Assembly: GCF_008806345.1 (NCBI RefSeq)
Contig: NZ_VZZJ01000003.1
Location: 248,001 to 312,000, forward strand
DNA length: 64,000 bases
Source of the DNA: Methylobacterium planeticum
GTDB lineage: Bacteria; Pseudomonadota; Alphaproteobacteria; Rhizobiales; Beijerinckiaceae
Direction of reading: 5' to 3'
Part shown: in pieces, positions 31,671 through 41,337 of the stretch
Numbering within the stretch: position 1 is the first letter of the stretch
How the letters are laid out: each line of letters starts with the position of its first letter
Translations under genes and position numbers: made by a program
The notes under the pieces: generated by a model
What the model was told of the DNA's origin: nothing
Seen by the model: the letters and a program-made list of their open reading frames with translations, nothing else
Database searches by the model: none

Positions 31671-32582
31671 TTACCGTCCCCAGAGCCAGGCGGCCCCCCG
31701 GACACCGGAGGCATCGCCGTGCGCGCTCGCGCGGATCGGCGTGTCGAAGGCGTCCGAGAAGACGTGCGGCGCGGTCGCCCCGGGCAGGGCCTCCAGGAGT
31801 TCCGGCACGCGCGAGAGCCCGCCGCCGATCACGATGACGTCGGGATCGAGGATGTTGACGACATGCGCGAGCGCTCGGCCGAGCCGCTCGACGTAGAGGG
31901 CGAGGGTCGCCTGGGCGTCCGGATCCCCGCTCCGCGTCGCCGCGACGATCGCCTCCCCGGGCAGGCATTGGCCCGTGCGCCTGGCATGGTCCGCCGCGAG
32001 TCCAGGACCCGAGAGCCAGGTCTCGATGCAGCCCGTGCGCCCGCAATAGCAGGCCGGTCCCGGACGCTCGTCGTCGCGCGGGCGCGGCAGGGGATTGTGA
32101 CCCCACTCACCCGCGATCCGACCCCGGCCGGACAGGGCGCGGCCCCGGAGCGCGATACCGGATCCCACGCCGGTGCCGAGGATGACCGCCCAGACGATCT
32201 CCGCGCCCGAGGCCGCCCCGTCGATCGCCTCCGAGACGGCGAGGCAATTGGCATCGTTCTCGGCGCGGATCGGCCGGTCCAACATTGCCGCAAGATCGGC
32301 CACGAAGGGCCGGCCGTTGAGCCAAGTGGAGTTCGCATTCTTGACGAGACCCGTAGCGGGCGAGACGGCGCCCGGCATACCGATGCCGACGCTGCAGCGG
32401 TCCCCCGCCTCGTCCTCCAGCCGCGCCACCAGGGCGCGGCTGGTAGCGAGCGTCGCCGCGTAATCGCCGCGCGGCGACGCGATTCGCGCGTCCGCCCGGG
32501 TCTGGCCCGAGTGGTCGAGGACGATCCCGGCGATCTTGGTTCCGCCGAGGTCGAGGCCGAGGCGCAGCGGCGCCCCGCTCAC
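31671..32582 (-). CDS. ROK family sugar kinase (fructokinase/N-acetylglucosamine kinase-like)
   Basis: About 303 aa from the GTG at 32582 (a TTG at 32606 would extend it 8 residues into the end of dctA). ATP-binding LGLDLGGTKIAGIVL at the N-terminus, ENDANCLAVSEA for the catalytic Asp, WAVILGTGVGSGIAL, and the ROK zinc site GHNPL...CYCGRTGCIETWLSG are all present. It phosphorylates a hexose or amino sugar; the exact sugar is not evident. It follows dctA by 7 bp on the same strand, suggesting co-transcription, although no metabolic link is obvious. Confidence 0.9.
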   Translation of the reverse strand: MSGAPLRLGLDLGGTKIAGIVLDHSGQTRADARIASPRGDYAATLATSRALVARLEDEAGDRCSVGIGMPGAVSPATGLVKNANSTWLNGRPFVADLAAMLDRPIRAENDANCLAVSEAIDGAASGAEIVWAVILGTGVGSGIALRGRALSGRGRIAGEWGHNPLPRPRDDERPGPACYCGRTGCIETWLSGPGLAADHARRTGQCLPGEAIVAATRSGDPDAQATLALYVERLGRALAHVVNILDPDVIVIGGGLSRVPELLEALPGATAPHVFSDAFDTPIRASAHGDASGVRGAAWLWGR

Positions 32583-32589
32583 GCGCGGG

Positions 32590-33984
32590 TCACTGGGCTG
32601 CCGCAACCTTCGGGGCGCTGCTGTCGGTGTCCATCGGCTGGGGCGACTCGTCGGAGATGTGGGTGCCGATCGAGATCGGGTTGGCCATCACCTCGTTCAG
32701 CTTCGTCACGTCGAGTTCGCCTTCCCAGCGGCTGACGACGACGCAGGCGACGCCGTTGCCGATGAGGTTCGTGAGGGCCCGGCACTCGGACATGAACTTG
32801 TCGATGCCGAGCACCAGGGTCATGGCAGCGACCGGGACCGGGTTGTTCGGGATGGCGGCGAGCGTCGCCGCCAGGGTGATGAAGCCGGCCCCGGTGACAC
32901 CCGAGGCGCCCTTCGAGGTGAGCATCGCGACGAGGATGATGGTGGCGTACTGCCCGATCGACAGGTCGGCGCCGACCGCCTGCGCGAGGAACAGCGTCGC
33001 CAGGGTCATGTAGATGTTGGTGCCGTCGAGATTGAACGAGTAGCCGGTCGGGATGACGAGGCCGACGACCGAATCAGAGGCGCCGAGGCGACGCATCTTC
33101 GTCATGATGTGCGGGAGCACGGTCTCGGAGGATGAGGTGCCGAGCACGATCAGCAATTCGTCCTTGATATAGGCGAGGAAGCGGAAGATCGAGAAGCCGG
33201 CGAAGCGCGCGATCGAGCCGAGGACCACGATCACGAACAGCATCGCGGTGACGTAGAAGGTGCCGACGAGCCAGGCGAGATCCACGACTTTCTGAATGCC
33301 GTACTCGCCGATGGTGAAGGCCATGGCGCCGAAGGCACCGATGGGTGCGAGCTTCACGATCAGGCCGATGATTCGGAAGAAGACCTGACCGGCGGTGTCG
33401 ATGGCGTGCGAGATGCCGGCGGCGCGCGCGCCCATGCCGGTGACGACGACGCCGGTCAGGATCGAGATCAACAGGACCTGGAGCAGGTCGCCGGTGGCGA
33501 AGGCGTCGAAGAAGCTCTTCGGGATCAGCGCCATGATGTGGGCGATGGTCGAATCGGCGGCAGCCTTGCTGGCATAGGTCGCGACCTTGCTGGCATCGAG
33601 CTTGGCCGGATCGGCGTGGAAGCCGGCGCCCGGCTGGACCACCTCGCCCACGAGGATTCCGATCAGGAGCGCGATCGTAGAGACGACCTCGAAATAGATC
33701 AGGGCCTTGAGGCCGACGCGGCCGACCTTCTTCAGGTCGCCGATCGAGGCGATTCCGTGCACGATGGTGCAGAAGATGATCGGCGCGATCATCATCTTGA
33801 TCAGCGCCACGAAGGCATCCCCAAGCCATTTCAGGGACTTACCGAATTCCGGGTAGAAGTAGCCGACCGCGACGCCGAGGGCGATGGCGATCAGCACTTG
33901 GATGTAGAGGACCTTGTACCAGGGCTCGCTGGCTGCCGGGGCAGCCGCGGCCGTCGTCGCTCCATGGGTCGTCGCCTGGGCCAT
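32590..33984 (-). CDS. dctA: C4-dicarboxylate/proton (sodium) symporter DctA
   Basis: 464 aa from ATG 33984. It has the DAACS-family pattern: hydrophobic helices from residue ~25 on, the re-entrant serine-rich loop [16 protein letters not shown], the [20 protein letters not shown] block, [18 protein letters not shown] and the substrate-binding end [19 protein letters not shown]. It imports succinate, malate and fumarate. No DctB/DctD pair or sigma-54 promoter was recognised upstream. A ROK kinase follows by 7 bp. Confidence 0.95.
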   Translation of the reverse strand: MAQATTHGATTAAAAPAASEPWYKVLYIQVLIAIALGVAVGYFYPEFGKSLKWLGDAFVALIKMMIAPIIFCTIVHGIASIGDLKKVGRVGLKALIYFEVVSTIALLIGILVGEVVQPGAGFHADPAKLDASKVATYASKAAADSTIAHIMALIPKSFFDAFATGDLLQVLLISILTGVVVTGMGARAAGISHAIDTAGQVFFRIIGLIVKLAPIGAFGAMAFTIGEYGIQKVVDLAWLVGTFYVTAMLFVIVVLGSIARFAGFSIFRFLAYIKDELLIVLGTSSSETVLPHIMTKMRRLGASDSVVGLVIPTGYSFNLDGTNIYMTLATLFLAQAVGADLSIGQYATIILVAMLTSKGASGVTGAGFITLAATLAAIPNNPVPVAAMTLVLGIDKFMSECRALTNLIGNGVACVVVSRWEGELDVTKLNEVMANPISIGTHISDESPQPMDTDSSAPKVAAAQ

Positions 33985-34209
33985 GTCGATCACCCGTGCA
34001 CGCGTGCGTGCACCCTCCCGGTCTTTAATTGGTCTTGACGCTAGCGGAGTTACCGGCGCCGCTCAACACGGGCTCAGTATTTCGGCTTCACCGAGGTGTT
34101 ACAAAAGCTGTCGATGACCCCAGAACAAATCTTTCCCGCCGGCACGCTTCGACGCACTCAAGGTTGAGGCGCCGGAATATCCCGCGCTTCGACAAACCGG
34201 AGCCCGGCC

Positions 34210-34638
34210 GTGCAACCCCTGCGCGCTCTTCGAATCGCCATCCTCGGTGGGATCTTCGCCTGCGCGCTCGGTGCGCCGGCCTTCGCGGGGATCCTCGCGC
34301 AGATCGATCAATCGCGCCAGCGCATGCGGGTCTACGTCGACGGAAGCCTCGCCTACGATTGGCCGGTCTCGACGGCGCGGCAGGGCTTCGTCACGCCGAA
34401 CGGCAGCTACCGGGTGGGACTGATGGCGCCGATGTGGCGTTCGCGCAAATATCATGGATCGCCGATGCCGCACGCGATGTTCTTCCGCGGCGGCTACGCC
34501 ATTCACGGAACCTACGCGGTCGGGCACCTCGGACGCCGGGCGAGCCACGGCTGCATCCGCCTCAGCCCGGGGCACGCGCGCGCCCTGTTCCGCCTGACCC
34601 GGTTGCATGGCGGAGCCCGAGTGGTGATCCGCAACTGA
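34210..34638 (+). CDS. L,D-transpeptidase (YkuD domain)
   Basis: 142 aa with a GTG start and a signal peptide (residues 1-26, ...FACALGAPAFA). The single YkuD catalytic domain shows IHGTYAVGHLGRRASHGCIRLSPGHARALF, where the Cys of SHGCIRLS is the nucleophile and the upstream His belongs to the active site. It should act in the periplasm, forming 3-3 cross-links in peptidoglycan or attaching proteins to it. The length is near the minimum for the family. It is an isolated gene, divergent from dctA. Confidence 0.92.
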   Translation: MQPLRALRIAILGGIFACALGAPAFAGILAQIDQSRQRMRVYVDGSLAYDWPVSTARQGFVTPNGSYRVGLMAPMWRSRKYHGSPMPHAMFFRGGYAIHGTYAVGHLGRRASHGCIRLSPGHARALFRLTRLHGGARVVIRN

Positions 34639-34675
34639 CGCCGCGGATCTCGGGCGGCCGTTCAGGCCGCCACGC

Positions 34676-35617
34676 TCACTGCTGGCTGCGACGCGGGCGA
34701 ACGGTCCAGCGCTCGAAGGCGGAGGCCGGGTCGTCCTCGCGGGCCTGGTCGTGGGCCGGCTCCTGGGGCTGCTGGATCGCGGCGCCGAGGGCCTGCGACA
34801 AGCTCTCGATCACGTCGTCGATACGGGCATCGCCCGGGGCGGCCTCGTTGTGCTCGGCATGCGTCGCCTCGGCCTCGGCCTGTACGGGCTCAGGCGCCGG
34901 CTCGGGCTCCGGTGCACGCACCTCGGCGGGGGCCGCCACCGCGACGGCGGCTGCCGCCGGCGCCGCGGCCGCCGAACCGTTCCCGGCGATCCGACGCAGC
35001 GCGTTCACCACGCCGCCGTCGTCCTCACCAGACTTTCCCAGGCTGGGCCCTCCCTCGCTCGCCTTGGCGCCGGAACCGTAGCGTCCGAAGCCGAAGCGCG
35101 GCTCGATCAGGTCGAGCACGGCATCGAGGGCGGCGTTGCTGAGACCGACCTCGGCGGCTTGCGGTGGGCCCTGGAGTGCGACGGTGTGGCGCTCGTAGGC
35201 GGCATCCGAGGAGACCTCGCGCCCGAACCAGACCGGGGCCACGAAGGCGTTGGCATCGTTCTCATTATCGAAGGTGATGCTGACGAGATCGAGGCTGCCG
35301 GGACTGACGTAGCGATCGATCACCACGTCGCGGCCGGCCACCGGCAGGGTGGTGCGGTCATAGGCGGCCTTGCCGCTGCAGACGTCGAGGAGCGCGTCGC
35401 CGTGGGCACGCGGCACGTCGGTTCGCTCCTCGCTGGAAGACCCGTCGGCACCTGCGGTCACCAGGACGAGGTGGCATTGCTGCCCGTCCACGCGCACGAA
35501 GGAGGTGCGGCCCGCCTGGGGGGCGAAGTAACCCTCGGTGATGCGGGATCCACCGCGTTCCTTGCGGATCAGACGCACCAGGGCCGGTGCCACGAGAAAC
35601 CGCCGAACGACGCTCAT
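34676..35617 (-). CDS. Degenerate CYTH-domain protein with Ala/Pro/Glu-rich extension
   Basis: 313 aa. Residues 1-150 follow the CYTH (triphosphate tunnel metalloenzyme) plan: RRFLV at the start, ITEGYFAPQ, FVRVDG, and the C-terminal FDNENDANAFVAPVWFGREVSSDAAYERHTVAL, close to the usual AxxFxxPxWxGxEVTxDxxYxNxxLA. However, the N-terminal ExExK metal motif is replaced by SVVRR, the tunnel arginines and lysine are largely missing (LVLV for LTLK) and EVEF is SITF, so triphosphate hydrolysis is unlikely. Residues ~165-313 are a low-complexity linker and an acidic tail. Possibly a binding or regulatory protein. Confidence 0.6.
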   Translation of the reverse strand: MSVVRRFLVAPALVRLIRKERGGSRITEGYFAPQAGRTSFVRVDGQQCHLVLVTAGADGSSSEERTDVPRAHGDALLDVCSGKAAYDRTTLPVAGRDVVIDRYVSPGSLDLVSITFDNENDANAFVAPVWFGREVSSDAAYERHTVALQGPPQAAEVGLSNAALDAVLDLIEPRFGFGRYGSGAKASEGGPSLGKSGEDDGGVVNALRRIAGNGSAAAAPAAAAVAVAAPAEVRAPEPEPAPEPVQAEAEATHAEHNEAAPGDARIDDVIESLSQALGAAIQQPQEPAHDQAREDDPASAFERWTVRPRRSQQ

Positions 35618-35888
35618 ACTCTACCTCCGCGCAATCGCCCGTCCCGGCCCACGGGCCATGGGAGCGGACGCATTCTGCCGTCGTGACTTCGAGCCCAAGG
35701 CCGGACATGAGGATTGTCGACAGGACGACGAATAGCCTCGCCGTCACGGGACAAGATCTTCATTCCGCCCCGCCAAATCCTCGGGCCGGAGAGCCGCTGG
35801 GGCCTCAGGTCAAACAGGGACTAAGCAAAAAGGCGTCGAAATCAAGACCACGTGCGAAATGACACCGCTCACCCGCGGGCTTTCCCCA

Positions 35889-36320
35889 TCATCCACCACC
35901 GGGCTCGTTGCCCTTCGGCTTGAAGGCCAGCGCGACGCCGTTCATGCAGTAACGCAGGCCGGTGGGGGGCGGACCATCGTCGAAGACGTGGCCGAGATGG
36001 CCCTTGCAATGGGCGCAATGGACTTCCGTGCGCACCATCCAATGGCTGCGATCGACATTCGTCTCGACCGCGCCCTCGAGGGGCTCGAAGAAGCTCGGCC
36101 AGCCGGTGCGGGACTCGAACTTGGTCCCGGTGACGAAGAGCGGCGTCCCGCAGCCGGCGCAGGTGAAGGTGCCCGGGCGCTTCTCGGCCAGGAGGCAACT
36201 CGTTCCCGCGCGCTCGGTCCCGTGCTCGCGCAGGACCCGGTACTGCTCGGGAGTCAGCGTCTCGCGCCATTCGCGCTCGGTGCGGGTCTCGGCTGACGCG
36301 CCGGCATTCCGTTCGGCCAT
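35889..36320 (-). CDS. msrB: Peptide-methionine (R)-S-oxide reductase MsrB
   Basis: 143 aa. Repairs methionine-R-sulfoxide in proteins. Both zinc CxxC pairs are present (CAGCGTPLF and [15 protein letters not shown]), as are [11 protein letters not shown] and the active-site [11 protein letters not shown] with the catalytic Cys near the C-terminus. A further Cys at [11 protein letters not shown] could serve as resolving residue. It has no signal peptide. It is a lone gene on the minus strand and is not fused to or next to msrA. Confidence 0.95.
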   Translation of the reverse strand: MAERNAGASAETRTEREWRETLTPEQYRVLREHGTERAGTSCLLAEKRPGTFTCAGCGTPLFVTGTKFESRTGWPSFFEPLEGAVETNVDRSHWMVRTEVHCAHCKGHLGHVFDDGPPPTGLRYCMNGVALAFKPKGNEPGGG

Positions 36321-36398
36321 CGGTTCCTCCGTCTGCTATCGATCAGCCCCATATGGTGACGCCGGCGGCTCGGCGCGACCTCACCCGGCGGCGGCAGG

Positions 36399-37556
36399 TC
36401 ACGCCGCCGCGCCGACCGTGTCGGCCATCCGGGCCTCACGATCCCCCATCGGCAGGGCCGGCCCGGTCGTCGTGTCCTTGGCGGTCTGATGCTCCATCTC
36501 CGCGTTGATCTCGCCGCCCATGAGCACGATCGTGGCCGAGATCCAGATCCAGGTCATGAAGCCGATCACGGCGCCGAGCGACCCGTAGGTCTCGTTGTAG
36601 TTGCCGAAGCTTGCCACGTACCAGGAGAAGAGCAGCGAGGCGATGAACCAGAGAAGGCAAGCCACCGCGCTCCCGGTCCCGACCCAGCGCCAGCGTGCAC
36701 GTTCGCGGCTCGGGCCGTAGCGGTAGAGGACGGAAAGGCCACCGAGCAGCACCAGCATCATCGCCGGCCAGCGCAGGAGCGCGATGAACCACGCCGCATC
36801 GCTGATCCCGACGAACTTGAAGACGACGGGCAGGACCACGATCGAGGTCAGCGCGAAGATGATGAACAGGAGCGCCCCGCCCGTGAAGGCGAGGGAGCGC
36901 AGGTTCAGCATCACGAAGGAGCGCTTCTCCTCCTCCTCGTAGACGACGTTGAGCGCATCGAACATCGCCTTCATGGCGGCATTGGCGCTCCAGAGCGAGA
37001 TCAGCAGGCTGGTGAAGAAGGTGATCCCGAGGGTGCCTCCCCCCTTGGCGGCGATGCGCTTGACCTGCTCGCCGATGATCTCGATGGCGCCGGACGGCAG
37101 CACGCCCTGCATGGCCGAGAGATGCTCGTTGATGACGTTGACGTCGGCGAAGAGGCCGTAACTCGTCACCAGAGCCGCCAGGGCGGGGAACAGGGACAGC
37201 AGGGTGTAGAAGGTGACGCCCGCGGCGACGGAGAGGACCCGGTCCTTGTTGAATTCCAGGTAGACCCGGACGGCGATGTCCTTCCAGCCGGAGCCGGTGA
37301 TCTCGGTCGGACTCTCGGCGGCTCGGCCCCGGTTGGCCTGCGTGGCGGCGACGAGTTCCGCGGAGCGGCCCGAATGCGAACGCGCGCCTCCGTTGCCGGC
37401 GCCGACCGGTTCGGGCTCAGGGCCCGGCATCCCCCGCGCGCGCTTCGGGGCGGCGGCGAGCGCGATCAGCGCCGAGCCGAGGAACAGCGTCCACAGGATC
37501 GCGCGGGCCCCCCCGTCGGGCTGCGGATCGGGCGTGCGGGAGGGAGACGACGGCAT
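36399..37556 (-). CDS. YihY/virulence factor BrkB family membrane protein
   Basis: About 385 aa. After one N-terminal hydrophobic segment and a Pro/Gly-rich linker, residues ~100-360 form the six-helix YihY/BrkB domain: RVLSVAAGVTFYTLLSLFPALAALVTSYGLF, WSANAAMKAMFDALNVVYEEEEKRSF, and the end SFGNYNETYGSLGAVIGFMTWIWISATIVLMGGEINAEME. The family was once mislabelled ribonuclease BN; its actual role (possibly transport or envelope integrity) is unknown. The ATG at 37556 is used in preference to an upstream TTG. Confidence 0.88.
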   Translation of the reverse strand: MPSSPSRTPDPQPDGGARAILWTLFLGSALIALAAAPKRARGMPGPEPEPVGAGNGGARSHSGRSAELVAATQANRGRAAESPTEITGSGWKDIAVRVYLEFNKDRVLSVAAGVTFYTLLSLFPALAALVTSYGLFADVNVINEHLSAMQGVLPSGAIEIIGEQVKRIAAKGGGTLGITFFTSLLISLWSANAAMKAMFDALNVVYEEEEKRSFVMLNLRSLAFTGGALLFIIFALTSIVVLPVVFKFVGISDAAWFIALLRWPAMMLVLLGGLSVLYRYGPSRERARWRWVGTGSAVACLLWFIASLLFSWYVASFGNYNETYGSLGAVIGFMTWIWISATIVLMGGEINAEMEHQTAKDTTTGPALPMGDREARMADTVGAAA

Positions 37557-37680
37557 GAAGGAACCGAACCAGGGGAGGCTGCGCCGCAATGCGGGCGCGG
37601 CAGCACAAACGTCAGTACGGGCGCGCTGTTCCGATCATCCTTCCCGCAGTGCGCGCGCGTGGCAACGCGGCCGCGGCGAA

Positions 37681-39201
37681 TCAACCCCGATAAAGCTGTG
37701 CATGGGCCTCGCGCAGGAGGTTCTTCTGCACCTTGCCCATGGCGTTGCGCGGAAGATCGTCGGCGAACAGGACCCGCTTCGGCAGCTTGAACCGGGCGAG
37801 CCGGCCCTCGAGATGCGACAGGATCGCGGCCTCGTCGGGCGCGCCCGCGCCGGCCACCACGATCGCCGTGACCCCTTCCCCGAAATCGGCGTGCGGGATG
37901 CCGATCACGGCGGATTCGACGATGCCCGGCAGGGCATCGATCTCGGTCTCGATCTCTTTCGGGTAGACGTTGAAGCCCCCGGTGATGATCAGGTCCTTGC
38001 CGCGCCCGACGATGTGCACGTAGCCATCCGGGTCGGCCTTGCCGAGGTCGCCCGTGATGAAGAACCCGTCCGCCTTGAACTCCGAGGCCGTCTTCTCCGG
38101 CATGCGCCAGTACCCCTGGAAGACGTTCGGGCCCTTCACCTCGATCATACCGACCTCGCCGGCCCCCAGGGCCGCGCCGGTCTCCGGGTCGACGACGCGC
38201 AGGGCCACGTCCGGCAAGGGGAAGCCGACCGTGCCGGCGATCCGGGCGCCCTCGTAGGGGTTCGAGGTGCTCATGTTGGTCTCGGTCATGCCGTAGCGCT
38301 CGAGGATCGCGTGGCCGGTGCGGGCCTCCCACTCGCGATGGGTCTCGGCGAGGAGCGGGGCGGAGCCCGAGATGAACAGGCGCATGTGGGCCGCGGCCTC
38401 GCGCGACAAGCCGGGCTCCTTCAGCAACCGCGTGTAGAAGGTCGGCACGCCCATCAGGGTCGTGGCGCGCGGCATCAAACCGAGGATCTGCTTGGCGTCG
38501 AGCCTCGGCAGGAACAGCATCGTGGCCCCCGTCGCCAGCACGATGTTGGTCGCCACGAACAGCCCGTGGGTGTGGAACACCGGCAAGGCGTGGATCAGCA
38601 CGTCGTCCGCCGTGAAACGCCAGACATCGACGAGGGTCCGGGTATTCGAGGCGAGGTTCTCGTGGGAGAGCATCGCGCCCTTCGAGCGCCCGGTCGTGCC
38701 CGATGTGTAGAGGATGGCCGCGAGGTCGTCCGGTCCGCGCGCGACGTCCGCGACGTCGGTCGCGGCCGTGTCGGCCGCCTCCGCCATGGTGCCGTGCCCG
38801 TCCCCCCCGAGGGTGCGCACCTGCGCCACGCCGGCCCGGGCCGCCACCTCGGTCAGGGCCTCGCGCTTGGCGGGATCGCAGACGAACAGGGCCGGCTCCG
38901 CGTCCGCGAGGAAATACGCGATCTCGGGCCCCGTATAGGCCGTGTTCAGCGGCAGGAAGATCGCGCCCGCCCGGACGGCGCCGAGATAAAGGAAGATCAC
39001 CTCCGGGCTCTTGTCGACCTGCACGGCGACGCGGTCGCCCGTCCTCACGCCGAGCGCCGCCAGGGCGCTCGCGTAGGCGCCGGATCGCGCGAGCAGATCC
39101 GCGTAGCTGTAGCGCCGGCCCTCTGGTGTCTCGATGAAGGCCTTGGCTGCCGGATCGGCGGGGAGATTGCCCCGCACGAGATCGAAGAGGTGGTTGCTCA
39201 T
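37681..39201 (-). CDS. matB: Malonyl-CoA synthetase
   Basis: 506-aa ANL-family acyl-CoA ligase. It has the AMP-binding P-loop ILYTSGTTGRSKGAMLSH, the malonate-binding-type segment VPTFYTRLL, the RYGMTETNMSTSNPYEGARIAGTVGFPLP block typical of MatB (activates malonate, sometimes methylmalonate), GDLGKADPDGYVHIVGRGKDLIITGG and the catalytic lysine near the end (LPRNAMGKVQKN). It follows malonyl-CoA decarboxylase by 43 bp on the same strand. Together they convert malonate to malonyl-CoA and then to acetyl-CoA plus CO2. The ATG at 39201 matches the family N-terminus. Confidence 0.93.
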   Translation of the reverse strand: MSNHLFDLVRGNLPADPAAKAFIETPEGRRYSYADLLARSGAYASALAALGVRTGDRVAVQVDKSPEVIFLYLGAVRAGAIFLPLNTAYTGPEIAYFLADAEPALFVCDPAKREALTEVAARAGVAQVRTLGGDGHGTMAEAADTAATDVADVARGPDDLAAILYTSGTTGRSKGAMLSHENLASNTRTLVDVWRFTADDVLIHALPVFHTHGLFVATNIVLATGATMLFLPRLDAKQILGLMPRATTLMGVPTFYTRLLKEPGLSREAAAHMRLFISGSAPLLAETHREWEARTGHAILERYGMTETNMSTSNPYEGARIAGTVGFPLPDVALRVVDPETGAALGAGEVGMIEVKGPNVFQGYWRMPEKTASEFKADGFFITGDLGKADPDGYVHIVGRGKDLIITGGFNVYPKEIETEIDALPGIVESAVIGIPHADFGEGVTAIVVAGAGAPDEAAILSHLEGRLARFKLPKRVLFADDLPRNAMGKVQKNLLREAHAQLYRG

Positions 39202-39244
39202 GCGCGCGGCCCTTAGCACACCGGCCGTTTTTTTGACGAGAGCT

Positions 39245-40654
39245 TCACGCCTCGGCAAGCACCACGGCGCGCGGGGGCGGCAGATTCGCGCGAAGCTCGC
39301 GGCTCACGGTGCCCGAAGCCGCGACCGTGCCGAGGTTGGCGTAGGTCTCGTGGTTCTTCTCGATCGCCGAGAGATCGTAGAGGTAGTTCACCATCAGGCC
39401 GTAGGATTGCTTGAGCCCCTTCGGCGAGGTGTCGCCGAGGAAATTCAGGCGCTCCAGCCGGGCGCCGTTGCCGAGATGGAAGCGGGCGACCGGGTCGAGG
39501 GGCCGGCCGCGCTCGTTCTTGGCGCGCAGGAAGTAGGCCGCCGCCGCCGGCAGCAGGGCCTTGCGGACGGCCTCGCACTTGGCCTTGTCGTGGGGCCAAT
39601 CGCCCTCGTCGATCAGGCGCAGAGCCTCGACATCCTCCCGCGTCAGCCCCTGCGGCGCGTCGGCCCGGCGCTCGCGGTCGAGCCAGCGGGCGAAGCCCGG
39701 CACCGGCGAGAGGGTCACGAAGGTCTTCAGGCTCGAAATCTCGCGGGCGAGGTCTTCGACCACCTGCTTGATCAGGAAGTTGCCGAACGTGACGCCGGCC
39801 AAGCCCTTCTGGCAGTTCGAGATCGAGTAGAACACCGCCGTGGTGGCCGCCCGCAGGGACTGCAGCTCGCGCTCGTGGGCAAGGATCGGCGTGATGGCGG
39901 GCGCGATCGCACCGGTCAGCGCGACCTCGACGAAGATCAGCGGCTCGTCGGCCAGGGCCGGATGAAAGAAGGCGAAGCAGCGCCGGTCGGTCGGCTCGAT
40001 GCGCCGCCGCAGGTCGTCCCAGCCCTGGATCTCGTGCACCGCTTCGTAGCGGATGATCTTCTCGAGGATATGCGCCGGCGTGGTCCAGTCGATGTGGCGC
40101 AACACCAGGAACCCCCTGTTGAACCAGGAGGCGAACAGGTGCTCGAAGTCGCCGTCGAGGCTGTCGACCGCGTCGATCAGGTCGGAATCCGCATCCTCCT
40201 CGGCGCGCAGGACGTTGCGCAGGTCGAACAGGTCCTCGCGCATCCGCACGAGGGCGAGCGTCCCGTCGCGCGCGAGGTTGAGACGCCGGATCAATTCCTG
40301 GCTGCGGGGCTCGGCCGCCCCGTGGAGACGTCCGAGCCGGGCCCGCGTCGGGTCCGAGCGGTAGGCCGCGATGGCCGCTTCGACTGCGTCGTGATCGGCG
40401 TCGAATTCCTGTGCGATCAGCCGCAGGAAGGCGAGGCGCTCGGATTTCGGGAAGCTCGCGTAACGATCGAGGATCAGGCGCGCGAGGGCGACGCCGGAAG
40501 CCTCGCCGCGCCGGGAGATCAGGTCGTCGCAGAACCGGACCAGTTCGGACGGATTGGCCCGGGCGGCGATGTCGCCTCGCCCGAAGCTGATCAGGTCTCG
40601 TCCGCGGTCGCTGATGGTCTGGAGAAGGTCACCGAAGAAAGAGATCGCCGCCAT
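39245..40654 (-). CDS. Malonyl-CoA decarboxylase
   Basis: 469 aa, full length. An N-terminal helical domain (FFGDLLQTISDRGRDLI..., residues 1-130) precedes the acetyltransferase-like catalytic domain, with HPALADEPLIFVEVALT, FYSISNCQKGLAGVTFGNFLIKQVVEDL (catalytic Ser region), FVTLSPVPGFARWL and the final HLGNGARLERLNFLGDTSPKGLKQSYGLMVNYLYDL carrying the catalytic His. It turns malonyl-CoA into acetyl-CoA. It heads a two-gene unit with matB; no malonate transporter lies adjacent. Confidence 0.95.
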   Translation of the reverse strand: MAAISFFGDLLQTISDRGRDLISFGRGDIAARANPSELVRFCDDLISRRGEASGVALARLILDRYASFPKSERLAFLRLIAQEFDADHDAVEAAIAAYRSDPTRARLGRLHGAAEPRSQELIRRLNLARDGTLALVRMREDLFDLRNVLRAEEDADSDLIDAVDSLDGDFEHLFASWFNRGFLVLRHIDWTTPAHILEKIIRYEAVHEIQGWDDLRRRIEPTDRRCFAFFHPALADEPLIFVEVALTGAIAPAITPILAHERELQSLRAATTAVFYSISNCQKGLAGVTFGNFLIKQVVEDLAREISSLKTFVTLSPVPGFARWLDRERRADAPQGLTREDVEALRLIDEGDWPHDKAKCEAVRKALLPAAAAYFLRAKNERGRPLDPVARFHLGNGARLERLNFLGDTSPKGLKQSYGLMVNYLYDLSAIEKNHETYANLGTVAASGTVSRELRANLPPPRAVVLAEA

Positions 40655-40797
40655 GAAACGCCGTCCGCTCCTTCGCCGCCCGCCGGTGTGAGACACCGCC
40701 CCGCAAGTCCGGGACCGTCAGCTTCGCAGTTTAAGGCGCTAGGGCCGCCGGGACCAGAGGCTGCCGCTCGGTCCCGCCTGCGCGAGACGCATGCGCG

Positions 40798-41001
40798 TCA
40801 GGCGCGCTCGCCGCCCGAGGCCTCGATCTCCGAATGGTCGGCGCGCTCGCGCCAATCCTCGACGCCGTGCTGCCGGGCGAAGCGCAGTTCCGCGGCGCGG
40901 CGCGCCCGCTCGGGATCGCGCGCCCGCTGGATTCCGACGGAGCCGACCGTGAACGGCACACCGAGGATCTGCTTGGCGAAATGAACGCGGTAGTTCTGCA
41001 T
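40798..41001 (-). CDS. Small conserved-looking hypothetical protein
   Basis: 67 aa: MQNYRVHFAKQILGVPFTVGSVGIQRA followed by a highly charged helix (RDPERARRAAELRFARQHGVEDWRERADHSEIEA). The mix of a short beta-hairpin-like start and amphipathic Arg/Ala/Glu helix, with tryptophan and no low-complexity bias, is typical of a genuine small alphaproteobacterial protein. No family is recognised. It lies alone between mcd and the MFS gene. Confidence 0.6.
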   Translation of the reverse strand: MQNYRVHFAKQILGVPFTVGSVGIQRARDPERARRAAELRFARQHGVEDWRERADHSEIEASGGERA

Positions 41002-41337
41002 GCGGAACTCCCTGATGTGTCACGAGACCGAGCTGCGGCGGCGAATCGGTGACGAGCGCCTGCCGGGGTCCGATGAAACCCTGAAACCGCAAGGTTTCCA
41101 AGGGCCTGTCACGGGATGCGCGAGCGGTCTCTCCACGCGCAGCCTCCCGGACGATATGGGGATCGCTCCCGGATATTGAAAGCCTGCCCCGGAATCGGCG
41201 CCCGTTAGCCCCGATGGGCCTTGGGTGGTTGCCAAAGCGCCGGGGCGCGGCCTAGGCGGAAGCCCCGCCCCGAGAAGCCGAGCCGCCAGCCCCATGCCGA
41301 TGCCACCTGCTCGCCCGTCGACCCCGGGGACCGCCGC
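41002..41337. other. Intergenic region before the MFS transporter gene
   Basis: 336 bp between the divergent small hypothetical gene and the MFS gene. A short inverted repeat (GAAACC/GGTTTC around 41080-41098) is visible, but no terminator-type T run, riboswitch core or recognisable operator. It presumably carries the promoters of both genes. Confidence 0.5.

Noticed and set aside
34000..34130. Sigma-54 promoter for dctA
   Set aside because: No GG-N10-GC with the usual flanking bases was found upstream on the minus strand.
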